Below are positions 12,128 through 23,755 of a stretch of DNA of 64,000 bases, one piece after another. Position 1 is the first letter of the stretch. The number at the start of each line of letters is the position of its first letter. The notes under the pieces are model-generated. The model made no database searches. It was not told the origin of the DNA and saw only the letters and a list, made by a program, of their open reading frames with translations. This stretch comes from Deroplatys truncata (lineage: Eukaryota; Arthropoda; Insecta; Mantodea; Mantidae): assembly GCA_030765065.1 (NCBI GenBank), contig CM060975.1, positions 202,468,007 to 202,532,006 of the forward strand. Direction: 5' to 3'. The position numbers and the translations under genes are program-made.

Positions 12128-12620
12128 GTTACAGATGCTGTATAAGTGGTATTGTTCAGATATGCAGTAAGGGCAAATAGTTTATAGCAAGTGAAAATAA
12201 CTCTCCCTCCTTGTTTTTGAGAGAAATAAAATGAACGGAACCCTTAAACCATTATAGTTATATGATACGGGTGAATTTCTGCACTTTGATGCTGCAAGAG
12301 AAGCTAAGGACGATTAGAAATGTTATTACCCATTTACGCTATCAACCTGTGTCTCTGTAGAGTAACAAGTGAGAAACAATCAATTGTCCGCATTGCTAAT
12401 ATAAACACCTGCTTTGATTGAAATGCATTTACCCCAGGGCTGTTTATGAAATAAACCTGTTACGATAGCCATAGTCCCACTAAGTTACGTTGTTATTTCG
12501 TCAGCATCTCATTTTATATCAACAGGAGAAAGAAACCCAGTGCTTCCGCTATAATGTTTCCCGAAGAGGAGGATATTAAAACATCATTCAGATGTTATAT
12601 ACCAGCTCTTATATGAAAAA

Positions 12621-12645
12621 TCTGATGTGTCACACTCACATGAGT
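12621..12645 (+). mobile_element. Rpt-A 5'-end fragment
   Basis: The first 25 bp of Rpt-A (TCTGATGTGTCACACTCACA and a few more) after a run of A. The rest of the element is absent. It may be an abortive or deleted insertion. Confidence 0.55.
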
Positions 12646-12831
12646 GAAGATATTTGGTTACACGTTTTAGTATATGGTTTCCATTATAAGCCGTGCAAAA
12701 TTCAAAAGTTCCATCATCCAGACTCTGACTGTGTTTTTGAGCGTTGTGTCAAAAATTGTGAGAGATACCATGCTATCAGCTGTACACTCGGGCACAAGAC
12801 ACTAACAGCTTTCTTTAGTCAAGATTAATTA

Positions 12832-13520
12832 ACAGTTTATAAATAGCCAATCAACAACTAGAAAAACCTTAAGTTAAATAAAATTACACCACTGGAGTAA
12901 AATTAACCAATCAGAGACGTGAAATAGAAAAAATTTAAGCGGTAAACGGCAGTCGCTAGAAGGCAACGTACCTGAGCAGTTCATTCGCTCGGTACGTATT
13001 CAGTGTGAGATGAAAGTTCATTACGGCGAGAATATTATAAAGTTTACGTGTTAAAAAGTGCAAGTAATTAATAATTAATCTCACAGCTCTCTATATCAGG
13101 GAAGTGTTATTTAATCGTGTGAAGGATTAATAAAAGGAGTGAAGTAAAAATTATAATTTGTGTAAGCCTACATTCTTTAGCCGCATCACCCCCTGATTAG
13201 AGATACATGTTTCTACAAATTAATACTGACGCAGCCGAGGTAAACCTAAATATATATATATATATATAATATATAAAGAAACATTAAAACATCAAGTTGA
13301 TTCCTAAAAGTTGGGAAACTTTGTACCATACGTGGGGCAGCAATTATAATACTTCAAATTGGCTTTCCATACGTGGGGTTGCAACCTAATCTTCAAACTT
13401 GAAGTAGATAGAAAACTAAGCTTTGTAATAATGGCTTGCAGAGGAGTTAACAGTGCAAGTGTTAGAGTTTCCTTACAAAACAAGCAAGGTGTTTTACTGG
13501 CCACATTTAAGGTATGAATC
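12832..13520 (+). repeat. Rpt-C copy 1 (5'-truncated, LTR-like)
   Basis: Starts within the family at ACAGTTTATAAATAGCCAAT and carries the shared landmarks: two CCAAT boxes, CTCACAGCTCTCTATATCAG, AATAAAAGGAG and ACTGACGCAGCCGAGG. A TA microsatellite lies at about 13249-13276. It ends in imperfect direct repeats around CCATACGTGGGG. The left 250 bp of the family are missing. Confidence 0.7.
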
Positions 13521-14300
13521 AATCCTTGCTCCAAATATCTTGTACCTACCCCGTCTTAATTAATGCAAGAAAACAAAAGGAAAAGTATGAGCTTTTTTCC
13601 TTGGTTATTTAAATGCGGTGTTGTAACGGATGATACTTATTAATGCAGAGAGCTGTATGCGTTTTCAATAGATCTCATTAGGGATAAGAGAAGTGTAGCA
13701 GGGATGTGTAAGGCTATAAATAGTCGGCGACCCTCCCCTTGTGGGAAGCGGGTCTTAGCAGCAAATAAATACTGGGACACAAGATGAACTGATAGCGGGA
13801 TAGCATGCTCCCGTCCCACGATCAAAACTTGAGCAAGGAATTATTGTACAGTATGAGGCTAATAGTCATTACTCGCATTGGTTAACTTTTATACCATCGT
13901 CTTAGGCACGACCGTCTCGTACTGAGAACATTATTCTGTGTGAATGTAGAGATAATCAGGTTCCTACAAAGCTTTTTCCTTCAGTAATTAGCTCCTTTAA
14001 AAGTTAAAGCGTTTATTTATTATATGTTTTAACATGCAAACTGTAAATACACCAGATGGTACTTCTGTGAAGTGTTGATTTAGATTTTTGTCCTTGCAGA
14101 CGATGCTAAACTCAGCGAATTTAAAGGAGGAAGGTATCATTTGAAGTTTTGGGAACTATAATAATCTTTTCTATGCTAAATTTTCTCTCTATTTATTTTA
14201 CGTTGCTTTACTACGTGATCTCTTAGGAGATATCTCGTGACTCGATGTGTAGTGGACAGTTAAACTTTTAGGTCTCATCTCTGTACTATAACACCCTGTT
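13521..14300. other. Unassigned spacer
   Basis: No recognisable gene or repeat. Open frames are short and lack motifs. Confidence 0.5.
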
Positions 14301-14304
14301 TCGT

Positions 14305-14884
14305 CACGTGTCCAAGAGGTCTTAGTGTTAGGCAAGTGCACCTTTGCTTTTATACCTAATGGGCAGATGGTAGCTCCACACATGTTCAGAGAGACCTTAG
14401 TGCTAGGCAACTGTATCTCTGCTTCTGTGACGGGCAGATGGTAGCTTCGACACGTGTCCACAGAGACCATAGTGCTAGATAACTGCATCCATGCTTTTGT
14501 GACCGGCAGATGGCAACTTCGACACATGTTCCACAGAGACCTTAATGCTAGACAACAGTATCTCTGATTCTGTCACGGGCAGATGGTGGCTTCGATGTGT
14601 CCAAGAGACCTTAATGATAGACACGGTATCTCTGTTTCTGTAATGGGCAAATGATACCTTCGACACGTGTCCACAGTGACCTTAGTGCTAGGCAACTGTA
14701 CCTATGCTTCCATACGTGACGGGCAGATGACACCTTCGACACGTGTCCACAGAGACCTTAGTGCTAGACGACTGTATCTCTGCTTCTTTACGTGAAGGGC
14801 AGACGGCAGCTTAGACGCGTGTCCACAGAGACCTTAGTAGTAGGTAACTGTATCCCTGCTTCTACACGTGCCGGGCAGATAGCC
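14305..14884. repeat. Minisatellite, about 8 units of 69-76 bp
   Basis: Tandem units marked by successive AGACCTTAGTGCTAG-type motifs at about 14321, 14396, 14468, 14541, 14610, 14681, 14757 and 14833, giving spacings of 75, 72, 73, 69, 71, 76 and 76 bp. Most units also contain ACACGTGT (a CACGTG palindrome) and CGGGCAGATGG. Units are diverged by substitutions and small indels. The minus-strand frames at 14198-14527 and 14475-14666 show a 24-residue repeat because some units are 72 bp, but units of other lengths break the frame. Confidence 0.9.
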
Positions 14885-15278
14885 TTAGGGTGCCGTCCAG
14901 CTAAATACTTTGATTATCTGTGTGGCAGAACATTCGCTATTACTATATATTTTAAGTTTTACTATTATTTTAGACTTTAGGTGGAACTTTGGATCGTGGT
15001 ATTAAATATCCAATACGGTATTTACCTTGGCGATTGAGGGAAACCACGAAAAAATCCCCAGTCAAATTGGTCGGACCACGGGATTTGAAGCCGAGACCTT
15101 CCAAATGCGGGCTACAGACGTTATTATCTGAACTATTCCGCTCGGTAATATGTTAATAATTTGGCCGTCATTATCGATAAACTATATTTGAAACAGTCTC
15201 ATAAAAATAACCAAATGGAATGACATATATTCCCATAGTAACCAAACCGTTTGTATGAGACAAATGAAATTGCCTTTC

Positions 15279-15313
<35 letters not shown>

Positions 15314-15502
15314 ATATATATGTTGCCATTTAAAACTTCTGTCGATGACACCCGATACAACAATGGTCAAAATGCTGTTCCTTTATTTAAATTTTCCTTA
15401 CAAAATATTAAATTATTTAAAAATGCGTTAATTCCTTGCTCAAAACCTGTATGGTTTATGGTGCCATCCCTTAAACCAGAGCTAGGTTTCGATTAACACA
15501 TT
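14885..15502. other. Unassigned spacer with a TA microsatellite
   Basis: Contains (TA)n at about 15281-15320, adjoining an imperfect second TA run. No coding region was recognised. Confidence 0.6.
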
Positions 15503-15897
15503 GAAAAAGTTTATCATGTTTTTCATTTCATTCGCTGTTTAACCTCATCTAATGTAGGACTTACACCCCCAAGACTTACAGGCGGGTGCCTGGGGTCAGG
15601 GGCCCGTCGAGGAGCAGACACTCATGGAACAGACAGACTCCAGGACGGGTGATCAGCCCGATGCCTAGTATGGGAGGAAGGAAGTAGATGAAACGAAATG
15701 ATGATGAAAGGAAAGGTGATGATGGAACAGTTGAATAAATGGCTAGGGAAACCGGAGAACCCGGAGAAAACCCGCCCAGACACCGCTTTGTCCGCCACAA
15801 ATCCCACATGCGGGTCCCTGGGATTGAACCCAGGCCACCCCGTTGAGAAGCGAGCGGTCTAACCACTCGGCCACGACGCCGCCGAAAAAGTTTATCA
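15503..15897 (-). mobile_element. SINE S1 with perfect 14-bp target duplication
   Basis: The body at 15517-15883 is flanked by identical direct repeats GAAAAAGTTTATCA (15503-15516 and 15884-15897). On the minus strand the element begins with a tRNA-like head. Box A reads TGGCCGAGTGGTTA (15860-15873) and box B reads GGTTCAATCCC (15820-15830), spaced as in a tRNA-derived pol III promoter. The tail, toward the lower coordinates, is AT-rich. The intact duplication points to a relatively recent insertion. No other member of this family was found here. Confidence 0.9.
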
Positions 15898-16500
15898 ACA
15901 TGCACATATCTTTCGTAGATTTGTAGAAAAGCGGTTTAAAATCCATAGATATTTGACAGCAGCGGCTTTGGATTATAGAAAACATAACTTAACAGGTAAG
16001 ATCAGGCGCACCGAAGAATAGAATACATGCTCTGTTTCCGAAGTAGCTGCAATTATGAAAACGAAATCAACCTTGAGTTTAATTTCTAAGTCGTCTCCCT
16101 GTATTTTATCGAATGTTTAATGTTTAACGAAATCAACTAAAACCAATACACTTCTTTAAATCTGAATAGAAAAAGAAAATAAAACGTTTTAATTTGAAAA
16201 CTTTTTTTTATTCATTTATTGCAAAAATGTATTGGTACACTATGATAAATGAGAAAAGAAACCTTCAGTGCTTATAAATATATTTGTATTTGAATACGCT
16301 TAAATATTTGTATATAAAAACGTCTTATAATATCGTAACGATATTTTATCAAAGACTGAACGCATGTCGCCCAAACGGAACTCAGCTGTGCCAGGCGTGC
16401 GTAAAAATAAATAAAATGAATGTAACCATAATTTAGTAGCAACAAAAATAATAATACCTTTCAGAAAGATGAATATCAAGAGAAAACTAGATGATAAAAA
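15898..16500. other. Unassigned AT-rich spacer
   Basis: No repeat or gene recognised. Confidence 0.5.
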
Positions 16501-17334
16501 TCTGATGTGTTTCACTCACGTGACTTTCTCTATTCTCGGACAGTTACTTTTACAAACGCTTATTCTACTTCTAACTTCATGTTAATCGACGTAAACGTTT
16601 TCAGAAATTATCTTATTTCTAACTTTCTTGTAGGTGTAAGGGGAATATGGTAGGCTTTAAGCAATAGTCAATTTTTTAAGAGCTGGTTGCTATGTGGAGC
16701 ATTTCATTCTCTTTGCATGCCCAGGACAACAACAAAAAAGTCCCACTTTAGCAAAAGAATAAGTATTGGAAAATTCAAACAAATAACAAGGAATATCTCG
16801 GAAATGGTTCCTTTCACAAAAAAAACTAAAATGTATCTGTTCTAACGAAGTCTACATTTTTGTGTAGTAAAATGTTGTGTATCTCCTACGGTTTACCAGT
16901 TATGTGAAAGTCATTCAGAATGAAGAGTACTTTTGGGACATTCCCAGAAAATTCAAGATGTACATTGCATTTGCCAGGAACATCTCTTAAATATATGGTA
17001 TTTTAATCAAAATCGTTAGCCATTTTTGAGAAAATCAAAATTTTCGAAGAATGTAAAGCATAGTGGGGTGGAAGTATTTTCTTGAAAAATCCTCATGTCA
17101 CAACCTTAGAAGATACTAAACTCAAATACTAAGTGTGGCATGTATCCGACTTTTAGTTTTGGAGTTATGCTGTTCACAGACAGACACATAGACAAACACA
17201 CACACGGACACGTTTCCAAAAATTATTTATTTGGATTCCAGGGCGTCTCAAAACATATATTTCCGGTGGAATCTCGGTATCGAATTTTTGGGTGGTCTTG
17301 CAATACTACTCCGTAGTTGGGAAAGTAAAAAAAA
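16501..17334 (+). mobile_element. Rpt-A copy 6
   Basis: Begins TCTGATGTG after AAAAA and ends GGGAAAGTAAAAAAAA. The 3' third has lost part of the terminal hairpin region (CAATACTACTCCGTAGTTGG). It is joined directly to the next copy through the A run. Confidence 0.8.
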
Positions 17335-17335
17335 T

Positions 17336-18215
17336 TCTGTGATGATACATTCACATGACTTTCTCTACCCTCTATCTTTTATCAGTAAGTATATAAACAG
17401 TCTATTCTTACTGAAGCTTATTTTTATATCTACTACGTTTTCATCCAAATAAACCTTCACAGAAATGGCTAGTTATACATTTCGTTATAAATACAAAGGG
17501 AGCAGTGATAGTCAAATGTTCAAGAACTGGACGCTATATGCTAGCCTTAAAATTCCGTACCGCGGAATTGTAATCGCGAGAAACAGCTGAATGTTGAAAG
17601 CACTTTAAAGAATTGTTGAAAGGAGTAAGGAATGAATAGTTCGAACCATTAATAACGGATATCTAAAAAATTCTTGATGCCACAAAAAACTTATTTGAAA
17701 TAAATTGTGTTTTTCAAAGAAATCTACATTCCTTATGTAGTGCGTTTTCGTCTATCGCTTAACGTTTACCACTTATACAAGATTATACAAAATACCTGCC
17801 GGATGAAGAGGACTTCAAAGTCTGTTCCCAAAAAATTCAAGATATACATTTTATTTGTCATCTAAATATTTTTAATATATGATATTTTAATCAAAATAAT
17901 TAGAGCCATTTTAAGGAAAATAAAAAATTTTGAAAAATATTCCATGTAAAGGGTAGTTGGGGTGGGGGGATTTTCTTGAAAATCTTTGTGTTGCTTCCTT
18001 GGAAGATACTGAACTTTAATACCAAGTTTGGTAATTATCCGACTTTTTGTTTGTGAGTTATGCCGTTCGCATACACATTCACAGACCTTTGTTTTATAAA
18101 AATGCTTTTTTTTTGGATTCAGGGCGCCTCAATACATATTTTCGGTGAAATCTCAATATCGAATTTTTTAGTGGAATACGTACTTCCTCTACTTACTATA
18201 CTAGTAGAGAATTAA
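17336..18215 (+). mobile_element. Rpt-A copy 7, head-to-tail with copy 6
   Basis: Begins TTCTGTGATG immediately after the A-run end of copy 6 and ends at a mutated terminus (GTAGAGAATTAATAG). It belongs to the diverged subfamily marked by GAACTGGACGCTATATGC, so this is not a simple duplication of copy 6. One element probably inserted at the A-rich end of the other. Confidence 0.8.
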
Positions 18216-18278
18216 TAGAAACCTAAATGCAATCATAATGCAATCTGGAAAGTTTAAAACAGGAGTTTACCCAATTTT

Positions 18279-18700
18279 TTGTATAAATTGAAAGAGGCCA
18301 TCAAGCTACAGGAAACTGCTGTACGCTCCTTACCAGGGAGGTCCCAGAGCACTACCCTCTGTCGCCGTTGTGGCAGAGAGCACGAAACCCTTGCACACGT
18401 TCTGGGTGCTTGCCCACACGGAGAAGTGCTGCGAAACAGCAGACATCACAAAATAAGAAGTGTGATTGCTGCAGGTATGAAGGAAAAAGGTTTTCAGGTC
18501 CACGAGGAGGTATATAGATTATCCAACAATGGTAGCAGTAGGCGATCGACATCATCGCCTACAAGACATCATCTGACAGTAGTGGGTTAATCATTGATCA
18601 TACTGTGCGCTTTGAATCCCACTGTCAACAGCCCGAACAAGTAGACGCAGAAAAAAGGCCATTTATGTACCCATATTCTCATATTACAAGGATAAATATA
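18279..18700 (+). pseudogene. C-terminal fragment of an R2-like non-LTR retrotransposon
   Basis: The first part is an open frame of 103 codons. Residues 28-45 show a C-C-H-C zinc-knuckle arrangement (CRRC, then seven residues, H, four residues, C) followed by HGEVLRNSRHHKIRS. This is the arrangement seen downstream of the reverse transcriptase in R2-clade and related site-specific LINEs, leading into the restriction-like endonuclease. After a frame break near 18560 the coding sense appears to continue as a segment reading LIIDHTVRFE. The reverse transcriptase itself is absent, so the copy is 5'-truncated. Clade assignment is from memory of such proteins. Confidence 0.6.
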
Positions 18701-19130
18701 ATTTAAATGTCACAGGATTGATGATAGGAGCTAGAGGGAGAATACCCAAAAATCTACACAAGTTTTGCGTAGATTATGGCCTAGATAAACGCCTACTTTA
18801 TCAAATAGCATCAATTCTCATCCTCAGAAATCATTTGTATTCAATATAATATCCATACACACTTTACAAATCATTGAAAGTATTATGTATTTATATATGT
18901 ATTTATTTTAACTACATAATAGGATTATTTCATACTACCTTTCTGTCCCGATTTAAATTCATTTGGACTTCAGGTTGATTTTCATTATTTTGATATGTTA
19001 ACTATAAATAGTCATTATTATTGTTAATTTAAATATAAATTTGTTAATTGTATAGGTATACTTTGTGTATATGGCAGCCCTTAATTGAGGGAAGTGTTAT
19101 AATAAAAACAAAGAGTAAATAAGAACGCAG
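18701..19130 (+). other. Probable 3' untranslated tail of the R2-like fragment, then spacer
   Basis: AT-rich non-coding sequence following the coding remnant; an AATAAAAAC run near 19100 may mark the end of the element. This is inference from position only. Confidence 0.3.
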
Positions 19131-20360
19131 GAGAGTTATATGACCAGATAAAGAGGGCTATACACCAAGCGGCTGAGGAAGCAATACGTTTTTAAGAACA
19201 GGTCAGCGAATTAAAACCAGTATGGTAGTCAGAGAAAGTGAAAGGAATAATACTAAGAAGAAAAGACCCTATGAGATCTGACTTTATACTCATAATTTGG
19301 AAGACAGAAGAAGATATGGCTTCTGGAATAGGAAAATTAAAATGGGTGTTTTGAAATGTAAGAATGAAACGTGGGAACAGAAGTGTGAAGAGTTAGATAG
19401 ATTAATGGAAGGAACGAAAATATCGGAAGCATGGAAAACTAAATAATTTAGGGTAAGAGTAATATAATTTAATAAGCTAGAAGAACGGAAGAATTATTAT
19501 AAGCCACTGACCGAAAATAGGAAAGAGTTTGAAGTTACGGATGTAAATATTAACTTAATAAGCGCACAGGTAAAAGAGATTACAATGTAAGAAGTGAAGG
19601 GATCTAAAAGAATCAAAGAATAGGAAAGCAGCAGGACCTGGAAGCATTCTGAGTGAGCTTGTTAAGTATGCACCAGACATAGGTAGTATTGGAAATCTTA
19701 GCAGAAATGTTCAATGAATGCTTACCTGAAGGGGATAACATCCCAGAAGATTGAAAATTTAGCGTATATTACCTGGATGTATAAGAAAGGAAATAAGAGG
19801 TTATGTCAAAATTATAGTGGAATAAGTGTAACAAGTGCGATAGGAAGGTTGTGTGGTGGATACTAAAACAGAGGATTGAAAAGAAATTGGAAGAAATAGA
19901 AGGACAAACTGGATTCCGAGTTGGGAGATCATACATGCACAACATTTTTAGAAAATCCAGAAATCCATATACTCATTTGGTATTCATCGATCTGGAGAAT
20001 GCCTGCGATCAGTACCCTTGAAAAAGTTATTTGAAACAATGACAAAGATCGGCCTTAATATTGCCTATGCTAAGTGTATTTGTTAGATATATGTGAATGC
20101 CAAGAGTGCTGTTAAACAGGGAACCACTTTTCCAGAATCGTTTCCTATTACAAGAACTTAAACAGGGCTGCTGCTTATCCCCTACGTTATTTAAAATACA
20201 TATATTGTATATATAAGGGGAACGCTTAGGAAATGGAGGAGGAAAATCTCAGGAATGGAGATTTAGCTGGAGGATTCTTGTTTTACGACGCTTTTGTATG
20301 CGGATGGGCAAGTAATTATAACTAGTGAAGAATGTGCTATTGACTTCATGCTGAAGAAAC
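19131..20360 (+). pseudogene. Decayed LINE reverse transcriptase, upstream half
   Basis: No long frame survives, but several reverse-transcriptase signatures can be read in shifting frames: a KAAGPGS segment near 19625, a LEN-containing segment near 19990, RAAAYPLR-type remnants of the 'QG.LSP' motif near 20165, and LLYADGQVII at about 20291-20320. The last is the catalytic YADD box with the second Asp replaced by Gly (codons at 20297-20308). Multiple stops and frameshifts make it dead. The element continues after a SINE insertion at 20915. Confidence 0.65.
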
Positions 20361-20915
20361 CGAGCGGGATGGCTCAGGCGCAACGTCTGTGGTCCGCATT
20401 TGGGAGGTCCTGGATCGATCCCCGGCAATCGCTCACTCTGGCCCAAGGATTTTTCGTGGTTTACCCCGGTCACCAGGCGAATGCTGGGGTGGTTAATATT
20501 TTACGATGACTCTCCTGCCCCTTACTTGCTGCAGCAATCATCTTCCTTGTCATCTGTTTCAGGCGACGGTTTTCGGCGGGTTGTGGCTGTAAAGGTTTCT
20601 TTCCTGGTGTCGCTGCGGTACCGCTCAGTTAGGTCTCTCCCCCGGTGGGCTCCATCCCGAGGACCCTGGAGGTTGATGGCTGGTGGGCAGGGACCGGGCT
20701 TCTTAGGATGCATTCTATCTGGAAATATTAGGGTCCCGTCCATGCCTGCGCCCGTCGGAATCCGGATGTGGTCCTCCTTTGGATGTTCCCCTCATCCCTC
20801 CCTCCCAAAGGTCACGTTGGAAGCACAAAGGGCCGGCGGCTTGCGTCCGGTAATCTGCCCCGGTTTTGGGGCTTCTCCGTGATACGTACCTTTACCTTTT
20901 AGATGCTGAATAAAC
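20348..20915 (+). mobile_element. SINE S2 inserted in the LINE, with target duplication
   Basis: The body at 20361-20902 is flanked by ATGCTGAAGAAAC (20348-20360) and ATGCTGAATAAAC (20903-20915), a 13-bp duplication with one difference. The head carries box A-like ATGGCTCAGGCGC and box B-like GGATCGATCCCC. The body of more than 400 bp, with recurring CCTCATCCCTCCCT-type pyrimidine runs, is unusually long and GC-rich for a SINE. Removing it rejoins the two LINE halves. Confidence 0.85.
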
Positions 20916-21636
20916 TGAGGAGGAGTATAAACATGGGGCCTCAACATGTACATGGTGAAAACAGAATACCTGAGAGTAGGAGAAGGATAAGAAGACTTAG
21001 AAACTTAGAACTGTATATTCAAAACATCAAGAAATATAATGGGTTTAAATATCTGCGAAGCTTTATTATATCAGCAGAAGGATTAACGAAAAAGACGTTC
21101 ACAATCGAGCACAACAAGGGAAAAAAGCTGTTTTGTCTTTAAATGCCTGTTATGGTCGAACAATTAAAAATGAATACAAAGATGAGGATATAGAAGGCTG
21201 TGGTGGAACCGATATTATTTTTAGGTGTGAATAGTGGCAATTATCGGGGAAAGACAAAAGGGTAGTTGAGACAGTGGAAATGGGCTTCCTAAGGAGAACA
21301 TGAAGGATTCCTAAATTACAACATGTGCCCAATGTAGAAATTGGAAGACGAAGCGGAAGGGTTTTTACAAGTGTTGGGAGGACAGAAACTAGGCAGTTAT
21401 TATGGTATGGTCAGGTGATAAGAATGGAAGAGGTAAGGTGTCCAAAAAGATGTTTGAATTATAATCCAGGGAACGAAAGGAGAAGAGGAAGACCTGCAAC
21501 GCAATGGAGAGAAGGAATTAGAACGCCTATACTGGATAGGGCTACTGGAGAAGATGAATGATCTGATACGCATGGCAATCGAAATGCGGGATGCAGCAAG
21601 AACTGTAAGACTCCCCGCAAAAAAAAAAAAAAAAAT
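20916..21636 (+). pseudogene. Decayed LINE reverse transcriptase, downstream half and poly(A)
   Basis: Continues the LINE of 19131-20360. Frames at 20903-21142 and 21325-21561 encode segments typical of the C-terminus of insect LINE polyproteins: KYNGFKYLRSFIISAEGL after the YADD region, then RQLLWYGQVIRMEEVRCPKR and GRPATQWREG near the end. The tail ends in about 17 A's at 21619-21636, marking the retrotransposon 3' end. The clade (RTE, Jockey or related) cannot be settled by eye. Confidence 0.75.
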
Positions 21637-21780
21637 CTTTGGAAGGAAAGAAAATGTTTAATAATTAATGATATGAATTAATTGTGTTATTGTATCTGCT
21701 TCACAAAGACATGCCTTAATTATTCTGTGGTGAATTATTATACAACGAAAGGCGAAATAAGTTTACAGAGACTGCCTCTG

Positions 21781-22085
21781 TAGTCTGGAGGTTAGCATGC
21801 TTAGCTTTTAAACCCACAGCTGCCGGGTTCGAATCCCGGCTGGAGGATGAGAATTTTTCTTTAGCAAAATTATTGTCTCTCCATCCTAGAGTCTGGAAGT
21901 AAGAGCGAGAGTGTAAATGAAGATATGAATTTAATTTTTATAAAAACAAAACCAAACATAAATAACTCAAAGATGAATAGAATAATTAAACGAGTGAAAA
22001 TAATTGTCAATGAGCAATTATTCCAAAGGCAAAGCCGTCAATATGACCCTAGATGTTAAAGACAGCAAATAAATGGAACAAAAAA
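21781..22085 (+). mobile_element. SINE S4 copy 1
   Basis: tRNA-like head with box A-like TAGTCTGGAGGTTAGCATGC and box B-like GGGTTCGAATCCCGG. The body contains a CTTTAGC motif and CCATCCTAGAGTCTGG, shared with the copies at 26535 and 29765. The 3' part (ATATGACCCTAGATGTTAAA) is also found at about 30065. Confidence 0.75.
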
Positions 22086-22214
22086 GTCTTCACAGATTAA
22101 AATTGTATTACAAAGAAGACAGTAGTCCATTTGCCTTTTCAACAAAAACATTGCTTCTCCTGTTTGAACGGTTATCTACAGGGTGAACCATTTAAGTTGA
22201 GACTGTACAGCATC

Positions 22215-23215
22215 TCAAAAAATAATCGTTGTAGGAAGAAATGTCTTGAACAAACTTGCTTGATACGAGGACCATCCCAGAAGCACCCGAACTAACAAAG
22301 AAAACACAAAAATGTTGGGAAAAAACATCTTTATTTCTCTATACCTATAGTCTCCTTTCAGCTCGATATACTTTTCCCAGCGATATTCAATAGCTTCGAT
22401 ACCCTGTTTATAGTGAGAACCGTCGAGTTCTGCAAAAAAAGCATCAACTGCAAACTCCACCCTCTCATTGTTGGCAAATCGTTTACCACCAAGCCATTTC
22501 TTCAACTTTGGAAACAGAAAATAATCAGAGGGGGCTACTTCTGGCGAATAGGGTGCATGAGGAAGCAATTCGAACTTTAACTCATTGATTTTGGCCATGG
22601 AGATAATGGATGTGTGAACTGGTACATTGTCTTGATGAAACAGAACTTTATTTTTCGCTAAATGCGGCTGTTTTTGCTTGATTTTGCCATTCAAACGCTG
22701 CAATAAGTTTGCATAATACTCGCCATTTATTGCTTTTCCTTTTTGAAGATAATCAATGAAAATTATACCACACGCATCCAAAAAAAAAACTGACGTCATG
22801 ACCTCATCTACAGATGAAACTGTCTTCGCCTTCCGTTTTGACTGTTCTTTCGTCTCAGGTGTGAAGTCATGGACCCGTGTTTCATCCATGGTTATGAATT
22901 GACGCAAAAACTCGGCTTTATTGCAGCGAAGCATCGCCAAACACTCAAATGAAACATCCTCACGACGCTGCTTTTGTTCCGTTGTGAGTAAACGCGGTAC
23001 CCATCTTTCTCACGTCTACATTTTAAGTTAGTGTGCGACGTACTACACTTTTTGAAATTCCTACAATGTCTGCTAGCTCGCGCACTTTCAGTCGACGGTC
23101 ATCGAATACCATTTTGTGGATTTTCTTTACAATTTCTGGCGTGGTCACTCCATTTGATTGACCACTGCAATGTTCGTCTTGGGAGCACCTACGGTCTCGC
23201 TTAATTTCTGCTACA
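22215..23215 (-). pseudogene. Mariner DD34D transposase, broken
   Basis: The open frame at 22215-22940 covers the catalytic domain. D19 (in MDET), D104 (in FHQDNVPVHTS) and D139 (in APSDYFLFPKL) leave 34 residues between the last two, the mariner DD34D signature. All three catalytic Asp residues are kept. The N-terminal DNA-binding part lies upstream at 22941-23215 but is out of frame: the codons for WVP and the RREDV-like region are separated by frameshifts. At the C-terminus a probable 4-nt insertion after KGDY shifts the frame past the usual stop, so translation would run out of the element to 22215. Confidence 0.85.
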
Positions 23216-23755
23216 TAGAGTCATCGCAGCCTTCGGATCCCCAAGCGGCGACCTTTGTGCAGTAGCCAAACACTTGTTCCCTACCCTCCCTAACCGCAAG
23301 CACCATAAAATCTTAACAACGCTTTATTTGGTGGAGCTGGAGAAAGGACCACGTGTTGTGTTTAAGGGATGGGAAGACCCTACTAATCGTTTACTGATGG
23401 GTTTATGGTCAGGCTTCAAAGCTTTCCGTTCGCTTTGAAGCCGGTTGGGGAAAGGATGATATTTTAATGTTGTAAACGAAGGAGCAGGCTCAGCTCTAGC
23501 TCAGCTTTAATATTAGTTGGATTAAGACTTTTCAAATAAAAGTATTGTATCACATAACGATGGCCAGTTTTATCCATGTTTACAAATTCGCTGAGAGAGC
23601 TTACTATTAATGGCTCTCAAACAATTACTAAACAACGTAGCACAGTCAAACTTCAAAATTAAGCTTTGTAAGGATGGTACTTTCTACCATGGTCATTTGT
23701 TTGAAACAACAACCGTTATATATAGTCAGGTCGGGTACTTCTGGGACTGCCCTCG
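22266..23755 (-). mobile_element. Mariner transposon, inactive
   Basis: Terminal inverted repeats CGAGGACCATCCCAGAAG (left) and CTTCTGGGACTGCCCTCG (right) are flanked by TA at 22264-22265 and 23756-23757. The 1.49-kb length is close to that of a full mariner with extra non-coding sequence on the 5' (right) side. It is inserted in the left arm of Rpt-D copy 1 and is therefore younger than that element. Confidence 0.85.

Noticed and set aside
14198..14666. Protein with 24-residue repeats on the minus strand
   Set aside because: Arises from 72-bp minisatellite units; other units are 69, 71, 73, 75 or 76 bp and break the frame.
14305..14884. CRISPR-like array
   Set aside because: Units are contiguous, diverged tandem repeats without alternating unique spacers, in a eukaryotic context.
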